From a virus, in IMG/VR virus record IMGVR_UViG_3300032285_003799, positions 1-31,569 of that record: a stretch of DNA of 31,569 bases, one strand, 5' to 3'. Below, piece after piece: positions 11,653-19,617 of this stretch. A program made the translations under genes and the position numbers. Below the pieces are notes generated by a model. It did no database searches. It was not told the origin of the DNA and saw only the letters and a list, made by a program, of their open reading frames with translations. The stretch's first letter is position 1. Each line of letters begins with the position of its first letter.

Positions 11653-12348
11653 ATGAAACTAATAGCACCAAGTAATAGAGTAATTGTAAAAGTAGATTTA
11701 GAAAGTAAAAATTCTCATACTTTTTCTGATGGAACTAAAATAAGACTTGAAAGAGTATATGATAATTTTAATATGCGTTATGTAAAACCAGTTAATGCAG
11801 AAGTAATTAATGCAAAAGATATACCTGAAGGAGCTGAAATATTAATACATCATAATGCAACTCATGATACATATAAAATATTTAATTATTTAAGACCTAC
11901 TAATGAAGCTTCTTCAGATATACAATATTTTTCTATACCAATTGAAGAATGTTTTTTATGGAGAGCTAAAGATAGTTCCACATGGAACCCTTTGAATAAT
12001 TTTATTACAGGATTAAGAATATTTAAGCCATATACTGGATTTTTGGAAGGTGTTAAACCGGAACTAGTAAAAAATAAAATTTATATTACAAGTGGAGAAT
12101 TGATTGGTAAGGTTGTAACTACTGTTATATCAAGTGATTATGAAATTATTTATCAAGATAGAAATGGTCAAGAAGGTAAAATAATTAGATTAAGATATTA
12201 CCCAGACGGAAATGATAGAAATGAAGTTATAGCAGTTGAAAATGAATTAACTGAAATGGTAAATAATGGTGATTTACTTGTAGGATATAACATATCAGAT
12301 GCACAAACATTAGATAAATTATTAAATCCTAGTTTAATATGTCTATAG
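11653..12348 (+). CDS. Unknown 231-aa protein with a GroES-like N-terminal look
   Basis: The N-terminal ~100 residues (APSNRVIVKVDLE, then NAEVINAKDIPEGAEILIHH and IPIEECFLWR) resemble the barrel and roof of co-chaperonin 10-type phage proteins, but the mobile-loop signature is not clear. The second half is beta-rich and unrecognised. It is the first gene of the late plus-strand block and overlaps the next ATG by ten bases. A chaperone-like or assembly role is inferred from sequence feel and place only. Confidence 0.5.
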   Translation: MKLIAPSNRVIVKVDLESKNSHTFSDGTKIRLERVYDNFNMRYVKPVNAEVINAKDIPEGAEILIHHNATHDTYKIFNYLRPTNEASSDIQYFSIPIEECFLWRAKDSSTWNPLNNFITGLRIFKPYTGFLEGVKPELVKNKIYITSGELIGKVVTTVISSDYEIIYQDRNGQEGKIIRLRYYPDGNDRNEVIAVENELTEMVNNGDLLVGYNISDAQTLDKLLNPSLICL

Positions 12349-12728
12349 AATTAGAAAATAAAATTAAAGATTTAGAAAAGCAAATATCTTATTTGCAAGG
12401 TAAAAATGCTTATTATGAAGAAGATGGTATAGGTAAATTATATCATGCACTTAATAGAAAGGCTAATGAAATGGCTGAATTATTAAATAAAACAAGTCTT
12501 ACAGCTATTGATATTGATGATCCTAAAATTAAGACATTTGAGAGATTGCAAAAAATATGGGTAGATGCTGGAACAATTTCAAGTTCAATTAAAGCTTTAG
12601 AGGTATTAGCTGGGATTGGTCAAGAAAATAAAGAAGAAAAAAAAGAACAAAATCAAATTAATAGAAAGCCATTTTCACCAGAAAATATGGCTGATGCTGT
12701 AGGTGAATTAGCTGGTAAAAGATATTAA
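12339..12728 (+). CDS. Coiled-coil protein, candidate small terminase
   Basis: This 129-residue product opens with a coiled coil (ENKIKDLEKQISYLQGKNAY) and continues helical, with an acidic-Asn/Gln linker and a C-terminal PENMADAVGEL. It lies two bases before the large terminase start, the usual place of the small terminase subunit, which recognises DNA and stimulates packaging. No typical HTH is evident, so the assignment is positional. Start overlaps the end of the previous gene (ATGTCTATAG), which fixes the reading frame. Confidence 0.5.
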   Translation: MSIELENKIKDLEKQISYLQGKNAYYEEDGIGKLYHALNRKANEMAELLNKTSLTAIDIDDPKIKTFERLQKIWVDAGTISSSIKALEVLAGIGQENKEEKKEQNQINRKPFSPENMADAVGELAGKRY

Positions 12729-12730
12729 AT

Positions 12731-14776
12731 ATGTATAACAAAATAGATGGTGGTAGCATCATAGATATTCAGGGATTGCAATGTAATTTGCCACCAGAAG
12801 GTTATGTGTATAATATAATAACCAAACAAGTAGAATTTAGGGGAGTATATAAAAGGTCTGAAAAAGAATCCGAACAATATTGGAAAAGAATAATGTTACC
12901 AGATTGGTACCAAGATACCATGAAAAAGTGGGATGAGTTTGATAAAAAAAAGAAAGAAGATGATGCTGAATTTTATGATGAAAGATTAGAAGAGTATAAG
13001 AAACAAGAATGGGATAGAAGATTGAATGGGTTTTGGTATATGAATAATGGTAAACCTACTTATTTGACAGGTATGCATTATTTGTATTTGCAATGGTGGT
13101 CAATAGATATTGGTTATCCTAAATTTAGGATTCCAGATTTAGAGAAGTTTTATTTCATGGATTATTGCATACAAGATCCATTATGTATGGGAATGCTTGA
13201 GGTAACTAAGCGAAGATTTGGTAAATCATTTGTTGCTGGTTTATTTGTTACAGAATATACTACAAGGACTAAAATGACAAATGGAGGTATTCAATCTAAA
13301 ACTGGGGCTGATGCAAAAAAATTCTTTGCTAAGACTGTAGTAAATCCATTTAGAAGATTGCCAAAATTCTTTAGACCTGAATATGATATGTCTTTGGGTG
13401 TTAATCCAAAGTCAGAAATGCGTTTCCAAAAAACGAATGTTAGAGGTAAAAAAGCAGAAGAAAATATAGATAAGGATGAATTAGGTTCGGTAATAGATTT
13501 TCAATCAGCTGATTCAGTTGCATATGATGGTCAAAAATTACATAGATATATTGCAGATGAGTGTGGTAAGACTACAGAGGTTAATGTTTATGATAGACAT
13601 GAGGTTGTTCGTTATTGTTTGCTTGATGATGAAGGACAAATAATTGGCAAAGCATTATACACTACAACAGTAGAGAAATTAACTACTGAAAAAGATGGTG
13701 TTCAAGATGCTTTTAAATTATTATGGGAAGAAAGTAATCAAGATAAAAGACAAGAAAATGGTACAACTTCTAGCGGTCTTTATAGGTTTTTTATGTCTGC
13801 AAAACGTACAAGAAACTTTGATGACTTTGGATTCCCAAATGAAGAAAAAACTTTAGAACAGATATTAGCAGATAGAGAAACAGTTAAAAATAATCCAAGA
13901 GCATTATCTGCTCGTATTAGAAAAGAACCATTGACTATTGATGAAGCATTTAGTACAGATGCAGATGGTTGTATTTTTAATGTTTTAAATATAGGACAAA
14001 GAGAAGCTTATTTAAAAGAAAATCCTGTGTTAAAAAGAAAAGTAATATTTTATAGAGATATAGATCAAATTGTAAGATGGAGGGAAGCCTCAGATAAAGA
14101 ACAGGATTTTCATTGGAAAATTACGCAATTCCCACCAAAAGGAGAAGAGAATAAACACACTTTTGATGTAAAATTAAAAAAACCGGATAGAATTGATGAT
14201 GGTGCAATTGCAATTGATGGTTATAGTAATAGTCAAGGTGGTAAATATGGTTCAAAAGCATCAGCTTGGATAGGTAGAAGATATAATTTATTAGATCCTA
14301 AAAATACTGGTAAGGCAATTGGACATCTTTATGGGAGGCCTCAAGTAAAAGAAACATTGCATGAGCAAGTTATGTTAGCTGCTGAATTTTATGGTTATAA
14401 AGCTTGGTATGAGCATAATAGTGATGATTATTTATCATATTTTAGAGATAGGGGTAGAGTTGCATATTTAGGTACATACCCTAAAATATCAATGGATCCA
14501 TCTAAAAAAGATGCTGAAAGATATAAAGGTTTCCCAACTACTCCATTTAGTCTTATGAAACAAACAGATGTAGGTATTATGTATTTTGAACATCATATTG
14601 ATTCTATTGATTTTGAAAATTTATTAGAAGATGCTAAAAAATTTGATCCAAATAATAGAACTGAGTTTGACCAAACAGTGTCATTTTTAATGCTTTTAGT
14701 TTGTTTAATGGAGCCAGTTCAGGTAAAAATAAAGAGAGAACCATTAGTAAAAAGTTATAAACCTAGTCTAATTTAA
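12731..14776 (+). CDS. terL: Terminase large subunit
   Basis: A packaging ATPase-nuclease of 681 residues. The Walker A-like loop TKRRFGKS (159-166) is of the atypical R-rich terminase type; Walker B is RYIADECG (D276, E277), and the coupling motif region LYTTTVEKLTTE follows. The nuclease half begins at AIDGYSNSQGG (D496) and includes the segments YEHNSDDYL and FDQTVSFLMLLVC. The motor cuts and pumps phage DNA through the portal encoded downstream. Length and look agree with terminases of crAss-like and other Bacteroidota podoviruses. Confidence 0.9.
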   Translation: MYNKIDGGSIIDIQGLQCNLPPEGYVYNIITKQVEFRGVYKRSEKESEQYWKRIMLPDWYQDTMKKWDEFDKKKKEDDAEFYDERLEEYKKQEWDRRLNGFWYMNNGKPTYLTGMHYLYLQWWSIDIGYPKFRIPDLEKFYFMDYCIQDPLCMGMLEVTKRRFGKSFVAGLFVTEYTTRTKMTNGGIQSKTGADAKKFFAKTVVNPFRRLPKFFRPEYDMSLGVNPKSEMRFQKTNVRGKKAEENIDKDELGSVIDFQSADSVAYDGQKLHRYIADECGKTTEVNVYDRHEVVRYCLLDDEGQIIGKALYTTTVEKLTTEKDGVQDAFKLLWEESNQDKRQENGTTSSGLYRFFMSAKRTRNFDDFGFPNEEKTLEQILADRETVKNNPRALSARIRKEPLTIDEAFSTDADGCIFNVLNIGQREAYLKENPVLKRKVIFYRDIDQIVRWREASDKEQDFHWKITQFPPKGEENKHTFDVKLKKPDRIDDGAIAIDGYSNSQGGKYGSKASAWIGRRYNLLDPKNTGKAIGHLYGRPQVKETLHEQVMLAAEFYGYKAWYEHNSDDYLSYFRDRGRVAYLGTYPKISMDPSKKDAERYKGFPTTPFSLMKQTDVGIMYFEHHIDSIDFENLLEDAKKFDPNNRTEFDQTVSFLMLLVCLMEPVQVKIKREPLVKSYKPSLI

Positions 14777-14791
14777 TTTTTTTTTAATTAA

Positions 14792-14814
14792 TTTGTTAAT
14801 TTTTGGTATATTTG
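14792..14814 (+). promoter_or_regulatory. Late promoter before portal
   Basis: TTTGTT, two bases, TTTTT, one base and GTATATTTG: the -7 box TATATTTG is at 14807-14814, twenty bases before the portal start. The same layout recurs at 22061-22083 with 20 of 23 bases equal. The upstream TTTG is only 11 bases from the -7 box, not the normal ~19, which hints at a phage-specific promoter class. Confidence 0.55.
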
Positions 14815-14833
14815 ACAACAAAATACAGTTAAA

Positions 14834-17266
14834 TTGGCTTCAAATCCATTAGACATAAATGCATATGACGCAGGTCAAGCATTAAAATCGTTTCAGCTTA
14901 CTACTGATGTTAAATCTAAATCTGATTTAGAATATGGTAGAAAAGTTGCTCAAAATATTTATGCCACAATCTATGGTAATCAAACTTATTTTTGGATAAG
15001 AAATAATAGGTTTAGAAAAAATAGACAGATTGCCAATGGTAAAATTGACATGAGTGTATTTTTAGATCGTTTAGAAATGAATGGCAAAGCTAACTATGTA
15101 AATATAAATTGGAAATCAATTATTATTGGTAATACAATTATAGGAAGATTAGTTAGTTCATGGATGTCAAGAAATGAAAAAATTCAAGTAACTGCTGTTG
15201 ATCCTACATCTGTAAGCAAGAAAAAAGAAGTTGCTGATGATGCAGAATTTATTTTTCAAAACAAAGAAATTCTTGCACATATACAACAAGAATCAGGTGT
15301 TCAAATTATTCCACAAGATCAATTTATTGCAGAAGATAAAGATGATTTAGATATTTGGAGAAGTGAATTTAATAAATTGCCTGAAGAAATTTTATATAGT
15401 TTAGGTGTAAATAATGTATTTGAAGCAAATGGTTGGAATGATGTTCTTAAAGAAAGAATATTACATGATTCAGCTGAAGTTGGATTAGTTTGTACATATA
15501 CATGGATGGATGATGAAGGAGAAATTCATGTTGAATGGATTAGACCTGAAAATGCAATTTATTCTTATTCTGATTATCCTGATTTTAGAGATACTGCATA
15601 TAGAGGTCATATTTCATCAATGAAAATTAGTGAAGTAAGAGCAAGATATGGAAAAGAAAATGGTGGTATATTAACAGAAGAACAAATATTCCAATTAGCT
15701 CAATTTTCAAAAGAATATCAATTAACTGATAAGATTAAATGGATGCAAGATTGGAACATTGCATATTTAAGACCTTATGATGAATGGAATATTGATTTAA
15801 TGAATTTTGAAATTAGAACATTAGATTCAGAAGGATATACTATTACTAAGACTAAGAAGAATGGCAGTACTATAATTAGAAAAGGTAAGCCAGAAAGATT
15901 AGATGAAAATCAAGAATACTTAGAAGAAAAGAAATGGAATATATATAAAGGAGTTTATAACCCAGTTACTAAAACTATGTTAGAATGGGGTATAAAGAAA
16001 AATATGGTACGACCACAAGATCCAAAAGAAATTGGTAATGCGGAGTTTTCATATAGCTTCTATATGTATCAAAATTACGACCAAAGAAACGTTGCTGTAC
16101 CAGAAAAAATAGAAGAACCAATTGAGCAAATGATTTTAGCTAGGTTGAAAATTCAACAAATAGTAGCTAAGATGGTACCAGCAGGTGCTTCTATAGATGT
16201 AGATGCATTACAAGAATTAGATTTAGGTTTAGGAGATTCAGTTAAGCCATTGGATATTCAAAAAATATGGGAACAAACTGGTAAACTTTATTATCGTGGT
16301 AGAGATGCTGAAGGAAATAGAATACCTGTTCCAATTACAGAATTAGCAAATACTGGTTTTGCTCCACAATTAAATGCATTAATTCAATTATATAATTTCC
16401 ATTATCAAGTATTAACACAAGAATTAGGAGTTGATCCTAATCTTATGCAACAAGCATCTCAACCTAGAGTTGCAGCTTCAAATGTTGAAACTTCTAGAAT
16501 ATTAGCTAATGATGCTACTGAATATATGTATGATGCATATATGTATGTAATGGAAGATACGGCAAAAAAAGTTGCATGTTTATTAAATGCAAGTGTTAGT
16601 TATGGATCTAAAAAATATAGAGAATTATTAAAAGAAGATCAAGTAAAAGGTAGAAATTTTACTACAAAATTAAAAATGCTACCTACTGAATTAGAAATTG
16701 CAAATTTGCAAAATATGATGAATCAGGCTATGATTTCAAATCCTAATTTAGTATTATATGTAGATCCATTCAAGGTTATGAGGATAGCTAAAGAAAATGT
16801 AGAATTAGCTGAAGTTTATTTCAGATATGGACAAAAGAAATATATAAAAACTGAACAAGAGAATGCTCAAAATAATAGTCAACAAAATGCACAAATTCAA
16901 CAAGCTAGTTTACAAGCTAAGGCTCAAGGAGATTCTGCATTATTAGATAAGCAAACTCAAGCAAAACAAAGAGAAATAATGTTGCAAGGTATTTTTGATT
17001 TAGCAAAAGCAAATATTCCATTACCTGCTGAATTACAGCCATTGGCACAAGAGTTATTCCAAAATATTGGAATGCCTTTGACTATTGATAATCAACAAGA
17101 GCAAATGATGATTCAACAAATGCAACAACAACAAATGCAGGCTCAACAACAGCAAATGCAACAGATGCAACAACAAGGACAACAAGAACAAGAAGGTCCA
17201 GAAACACAAGAAGGTCAACAAGAACAAGATCAAATGCAACAACAAGAATTACAACCTCAACAATAA
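14834..17266 (+). CDS. Portal protein, TTG start
   Basis: This 810-residue protein sits between terminase and scaffold/capsid, the portal's place. It has the helical, charged core of podovirus portals (EIHVEWIRPENAIYSYSDY wing region, TELANTGFAPQLNALIQLY crown helices). The last ~60 residues are a Gln/Met-rich coiled tail (QQMQQMQQ-type). The dodecameric ring forms the DNA entry channel at one capsid vertex. The only fitting start is TTG at 14834 (MASNPLDINAY); the next in-frame ATG is far inside. Length is close to the ~800 residues of crAss-like portals. Confidence 0.85.
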   Translation: MASNPLDINAYDAGQALKSFQLTTDVKSKSDLEYGRKVAQNIYATIYGNQTYFWIRNNRFRKNRQIANGKIDMSVFLDRLEMNGKANYVNINWKSIIIGNTIIGRLVSSWMSRNEKIQVTAVDPTSVSKKKEVADDAEFIFQNKEILAHIQQESGVQIIPQDQFIAEDKDDLDIWRSEFNKLPEEILYSLGVNNVFEANGWNDVLKERILHDSAEVGLVCTYTWMDDEGEIHVEWIRPENAIYSYSDYPDFRDTAYRGHISSMKISEVRARYGKENGGILTEEQIFQLAQFSKEYQLTDKIKWMQDWNIAYLRPYDEWNIDLMNFEIRTLDSEGYTITKTKKNGSTIIRKGKPERLDENQEYLEEKKWNIYKGVYNPVTKTMLEWGIKKNMVRPQDPKEIGNAEFSYSFYMYQNYDQRNVAVPEKIEEPIEQMILARLKIQQIVAKMVPAGASIDVDALQELDLGLGDSVKPLDIQKIWEQTGKLYYRGRDAEGNRIPVPITELANTGFAPQLNALIQLYNFHYQVLTQELGVDPNLMQQASQPRVAASNVETSRILANDATEYMYDAYMYVMEDTAKKVACLLNASVSYGSKKYRELLKEDQVKGRNFTTKLKMLPTELEIANLQNMMNQAMISNPNLVLYVDPFKVMRIAKENVELAEVYFRYGQKKYIKTEQENAQNNSQQNAQIQQASLQAKAQGDSALLDKQTQAKQREIMLQGIFDLAKANIPLPAELQPLAQELFQNIGMPLTIDNQQEQMMIQQMQQQQMQAQQQQMQQMQQQGQQEQEGPETQEGQQEQDQMQQQELQPQQ

Positions 17267-17278
17267 AAATTTAAAAAA

Positions 17279-17626
17279 ATGGCAACAGTAGGTAAATTAT
17301 TAATAAGACTTCAAAAATTTAGTTCAAAAATTAGTACAATTGTTGATGCTACTGCATCATTTAATGCAAATGGCAGTTATTATCAAGATTTATCTGGATG
17401 GGACAGTGCCGTAGTGCAATTTGTAAGCCCTTCTGCAACAATTAATTTTTCAACTACAAATGATAATGGTTCAATTAATGGTGAATTATTACCAGCTCCA
17501 CAAGTACCTATTAACTGGGTTACAGTTTTAGGTGTAGATTTAACAACCAAAACTGATGTATCATCAATCTCGGCTAGTGGAATAGTTGAATTTGGTATTA
17601 TTGGTCAATATTTACAATTTAGTTAA
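17279..17626 (+). CDS. Small beta-rich virion protein, 115 aa
   Basis: The sequence is Ser/Thr/Asn-rich with few charges and alternates short strands (YYQDLSGWDSAVVQFVSP, INWVTVLGVDL, SGIVEFGIIGQYLQFS). It lies twelve bases after the portal and before a Thr-rich display protein. This is compatible with a head decoration or fibre component; no family recognised. Confidence 0.55.
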   Translation: MATVGKLLIRLQKFSSKISTIVDATASFNANGSYYQDLSGWDSAVVQFVSPSATINFSTTNDNGSINGELLPAPQVPINWVTVLGVDLTTKTDVSSISASGIVEFGIIGQYLQFS

Positions 17627-17644
17627 AATAAAAATTAAAATAAA

Positions 17645-18331
17645 ATGTCAAATTCAATAGCATATTTATTATCTAGGAATACATACCCAGATGCTTGGCA
17701 AGCAAATAGAATTGGTGTTACTCAAGGTACACAAGTAGTTTATGCAACAACTAGTTCTTTAACATCTGCAAATAAATTATATGCAGATAGTAAATTAACT
17801 TTGCCAATTACTGGTGATGGTACAAGTTTTTATGGAATTCAATTGTGGACTAATCCAGCAGTTCTTTATGCAATTACAATTAATTATTTAGGTGTTATTA
17901 CTGTAAGTTCTAACCCAACTACAACTACAACATCGACTACATCAACAACAACTACAACTGCTGCTCCAACTACAACTACAACTGCTGCACCTACGACTAC
18001 CACTACAGCTGCTCCAACAACAACTACAACTGCTGCTCCGACTACGACTACAACAACATTAATTGCACCATATTCATATAAAATAAGTTCAAATTCTGCA
18101 ATTGATCAAGGAACAGCTTGTGCAGATGGATTTGGAGGCGGAACAATAACGGTTTATGCATCTACAAGCAATGGTGCATTAGTTACCAGATTCTATACAA
18201 ATGCTATACTTACTATTCCATTTGTTGGTAATGGTAGTGCTTATTCATTTATGTACAATTATCCAACAGGAACTGCATATGCTGCATTTGTAAGTCCTAC
18301 AGGTAATGTAACAGCAACTATAGCTTGTTAA
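17645..18331 (+). CDS. Two-domain display protein with Thr-rich linker
   Basis: The 228 residues hold two beta domains joined by a Thr-rich stalk (residues 91-138) made of repeated TTTTTAAP units. The domains are related: VYATTSS...KLYADSKLTLPITGDG in the first and VYASTSN...RFYTNAILTIPFVGNG in the second, so the gene arose by domain duplication. No signal peptide. Position next to the portal and scaffold suggests a head fibre or decoration; the stalk would hold the outer domain off the capsid. Similar Thr linkers occur in the 1360-residue protein. Role inferred, not shown. Confidence 0.65.
   Translation: MSNSIAYLLSRNTYPDAWQANRIGVTQGTQVVYATTSSLTSANKLYADSKLTLPITGDGTSFYGIQLWTNPAVLYAITINYLGVITVSSNPTTTTTSTTSTTTTTAAPTTTTTAAPTTTTTAAPTTTTTAAPTTTTTTLIAPYSYKISSNSAIDQGTACADGFGGGTITVYASTSNGALVTRFYTNAILTIPFVGNGSAYSFMYNYPTGTAYAAFVSPTGNVTATIAC
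17915..18058 (+). repeat. Thr-linker DNA repeats, copy 1
   Basis: Repeats of a 24-base unit encoding TTTTTAAP, four units with mostly ACT/ACA codons. The DNA is repetitive enough to allow slippage or recombination. Comparable stretches occur at 25697-25789 and 28118-28216. Confidence 0.8.
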
Positions 18332-18337
18332 AATATT

Positions 18338-18370
18338 ATAACCACCAGGTATAAATTGCCTGGTGGTTAT
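18338..18370 (+). other. Perfect 12-bp hairpin between display and scaffold genes
   Basis: ATAACCACCAGG (18338-18349) and CCTGGTGGTTAT (18359-18370) form a perfect stem with a nine-base loop. No T-run follows on either strand, so it is probably not a simple intrinsic terminator; transcript processing or partial attenuation before the scaffold gene is possible. Confidence 0.6.
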
Positions 18371-18400
18371 TAAATAAAAATAGAAACCAAATTAGCATTT

Positions 18401-19570
18401 ATGCCAGATAATAACGCAGCAGAACCAATCACAGGTTTTGCAGATGGCTTCAATCCGTTTTCGGATGAAATTTATGTACCAAAAGTAGAAGAAGCCCCTA
18501 CTCAAAATGTAGAAAATACTCAGGTACAACAAGAAAATGTACAAAATGTACAAGAAAATGTACAAGAAAGTGTACATACAGAAGAACAGCAAACAAACAC
18601 ATTTGATCCTAATCAATTCATAAAAGAAAGATTTGGATTTAATAGTGTAGAAGAAGCTGAAGAAGAATTCAAGAAAATTAAGGAAAAAACTTCTGAAATT
18701 GATTTTGAATTTCAAGATAATGTAAGTAAAACATTATTTGATGCAATCAAAGAAGGTAAAACTGATGATGTTTATCAAGTTTTAAATCAGCAAAAAAGAT
18801 TAGAAAAATTAACTACAGCTGAATTAAATACTGAATTAGCAGTAGAAATTGTTAAAGAAAATCTTAAACAGAAGCATAAAGAATTAAATGATGAGGAAGT
18901 TGATATTTTATTTTATGACAAATTTTATGTACCTTTAAAACCAGAACAGGGATTTGATGAAACTGATGAGGATTATGCTAATAAAGTAAAGAATTGGGAA
19001 GCCCAAGTTAACTATACTGAAAAGAAGTTAATGATTGAGGCTAAAACAACTAGATCTGAATTAGAAAAGCTTAGAAGTGAAATTAAATTACCAGATATTT
19101 ATAATGAGGCTGGCAGACAAGCAGAATATCAAGCAGAATTTGAAATGATGCAACAAGCTAGGTCGATTTATGAAAAAACACTTGAATCTGATTTTAAATC
19201 ATTTAATGGATTTAATATTTCGGTAAAAGACGAGGATGTCGAAATACCGATTTCATTTAATGTAGGAGATGATGAGAAATTAGCTATTAAAAGTCAATTA
19301 GAAGATTTTGATAGCGATAATTATTTTGAGAACAGATGGTTTGACAAAGATGGTAAACCTAATGTTAAACAAACAATGCAAGATCTTTATTTGTTAGAAA
19401 ATTTTGACAAAATTGCCAAAAAAATAGCAAATGAAGCTGCTGCTCAAGTTAAATTATCTTATATCAAAAATTCTGGAAATGTGACTTTAAACAAACAAAT
19501 GCCACAAGGTAGGCCTACTCAAAGTAATAGTTCAGCATTTGAAGATTTACAAAAAGCAGTGTGGTCATAA
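18401..19570 (+). CDS. Capsid scaffold protein candidate
   Basis: A highly charged, largely helical 389-residue protein directly before the major capsid gene, the standard scaffold position. The N-terminus (FADGFNPFSDEIYVP) is followed by a VQENVQ repeat region (residues ~42-58), then acidic helices and coiled coil (NYTEKKLMIEAKTTRSELEK), with a C-terminal end IKNSGNVTLNKQMPQG. Scaffolds guide capsid assembly and leave or are cleaved. No protease gene was recognised in the window. Assignment from position and composition. Confidence 0.7.
   Translation: MPDNNAAEPITGFADGFNPFSDEIYVPKVEEAPTQNVENTQVQQENVQNVQENVQESVHTEEQQTNTFDPNQFIKERFGFNSVEEAEEEFKKIKEKTSEIDFEFQDNVSKTLFDAIKEGKTDDVYQVLNQQKRLEKLTTAELNTELAVEIVKENLKQKHKELNDEEVDILFYDKFYVPLKPEQGFDETDEDYANKVKNWEAQVNYTEKKLMIEAKTTRSELEKLRSEIKLPDIYNEAGRQAEYQAEFEMMQQARSIYEKTLESDFKSFNGFNISVKDEDVEIPISFNVGDDEKLAIKSQLEDFDSDNYFENRWFDKDGKPNVKQTMQDLYLLENFDKIAKKIANEAAAQVKLSYIKNSGNVTLNKQMPQGRPTQSNSSAFEDLQKAVWS
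18524..18576 (+). repeat. Short TGTACA-type coding repeats
   Basis: GTACA recurs at 18524, 18539, 18548, 18560 and 18572 with spacings of 15, 9, 12 and 12, all in frame, encoding the VQENVQ run of the scaffold. Most likely a protein-level repeat grown by slippage. Confidence 0.5.
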
Positions 19571-19580
19571 CTTGTTTATT

Positions 19581-19593
19581 GCTTTGGCAAAGC
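19581..19593. promoter_or_regulatory. 13-bp palindrome before the capsid gene
   Basis: GCTTTG, G, CAAAGC is a perfect palindrome 25 bases before the capsid ATG, preceded by TTGTTTATT. Its left half (TTGCTTTG) is close to a -7 box. It could be a promoter, an operator or an mRNA 5' stabilising stem; the sequence cannot decide. Confidence 0.35.
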
Positions 19594-19617
19594 GTTTAAA
19601 ACAAAAATTATAACAAA

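Noticed and set aside
17054-17245. Leu-rich minus-strand frame opposite the portal C-terminus
   Set aside because: It is produced by the CAA-rich Gln tail of the portal on the other strand.
18392-18715. Minus-strand Phe-rich frame over the scaffold start
   Set aside because: Antisense of Glu/Lys-rich codons; the plus-strand gene is supported by order and length.
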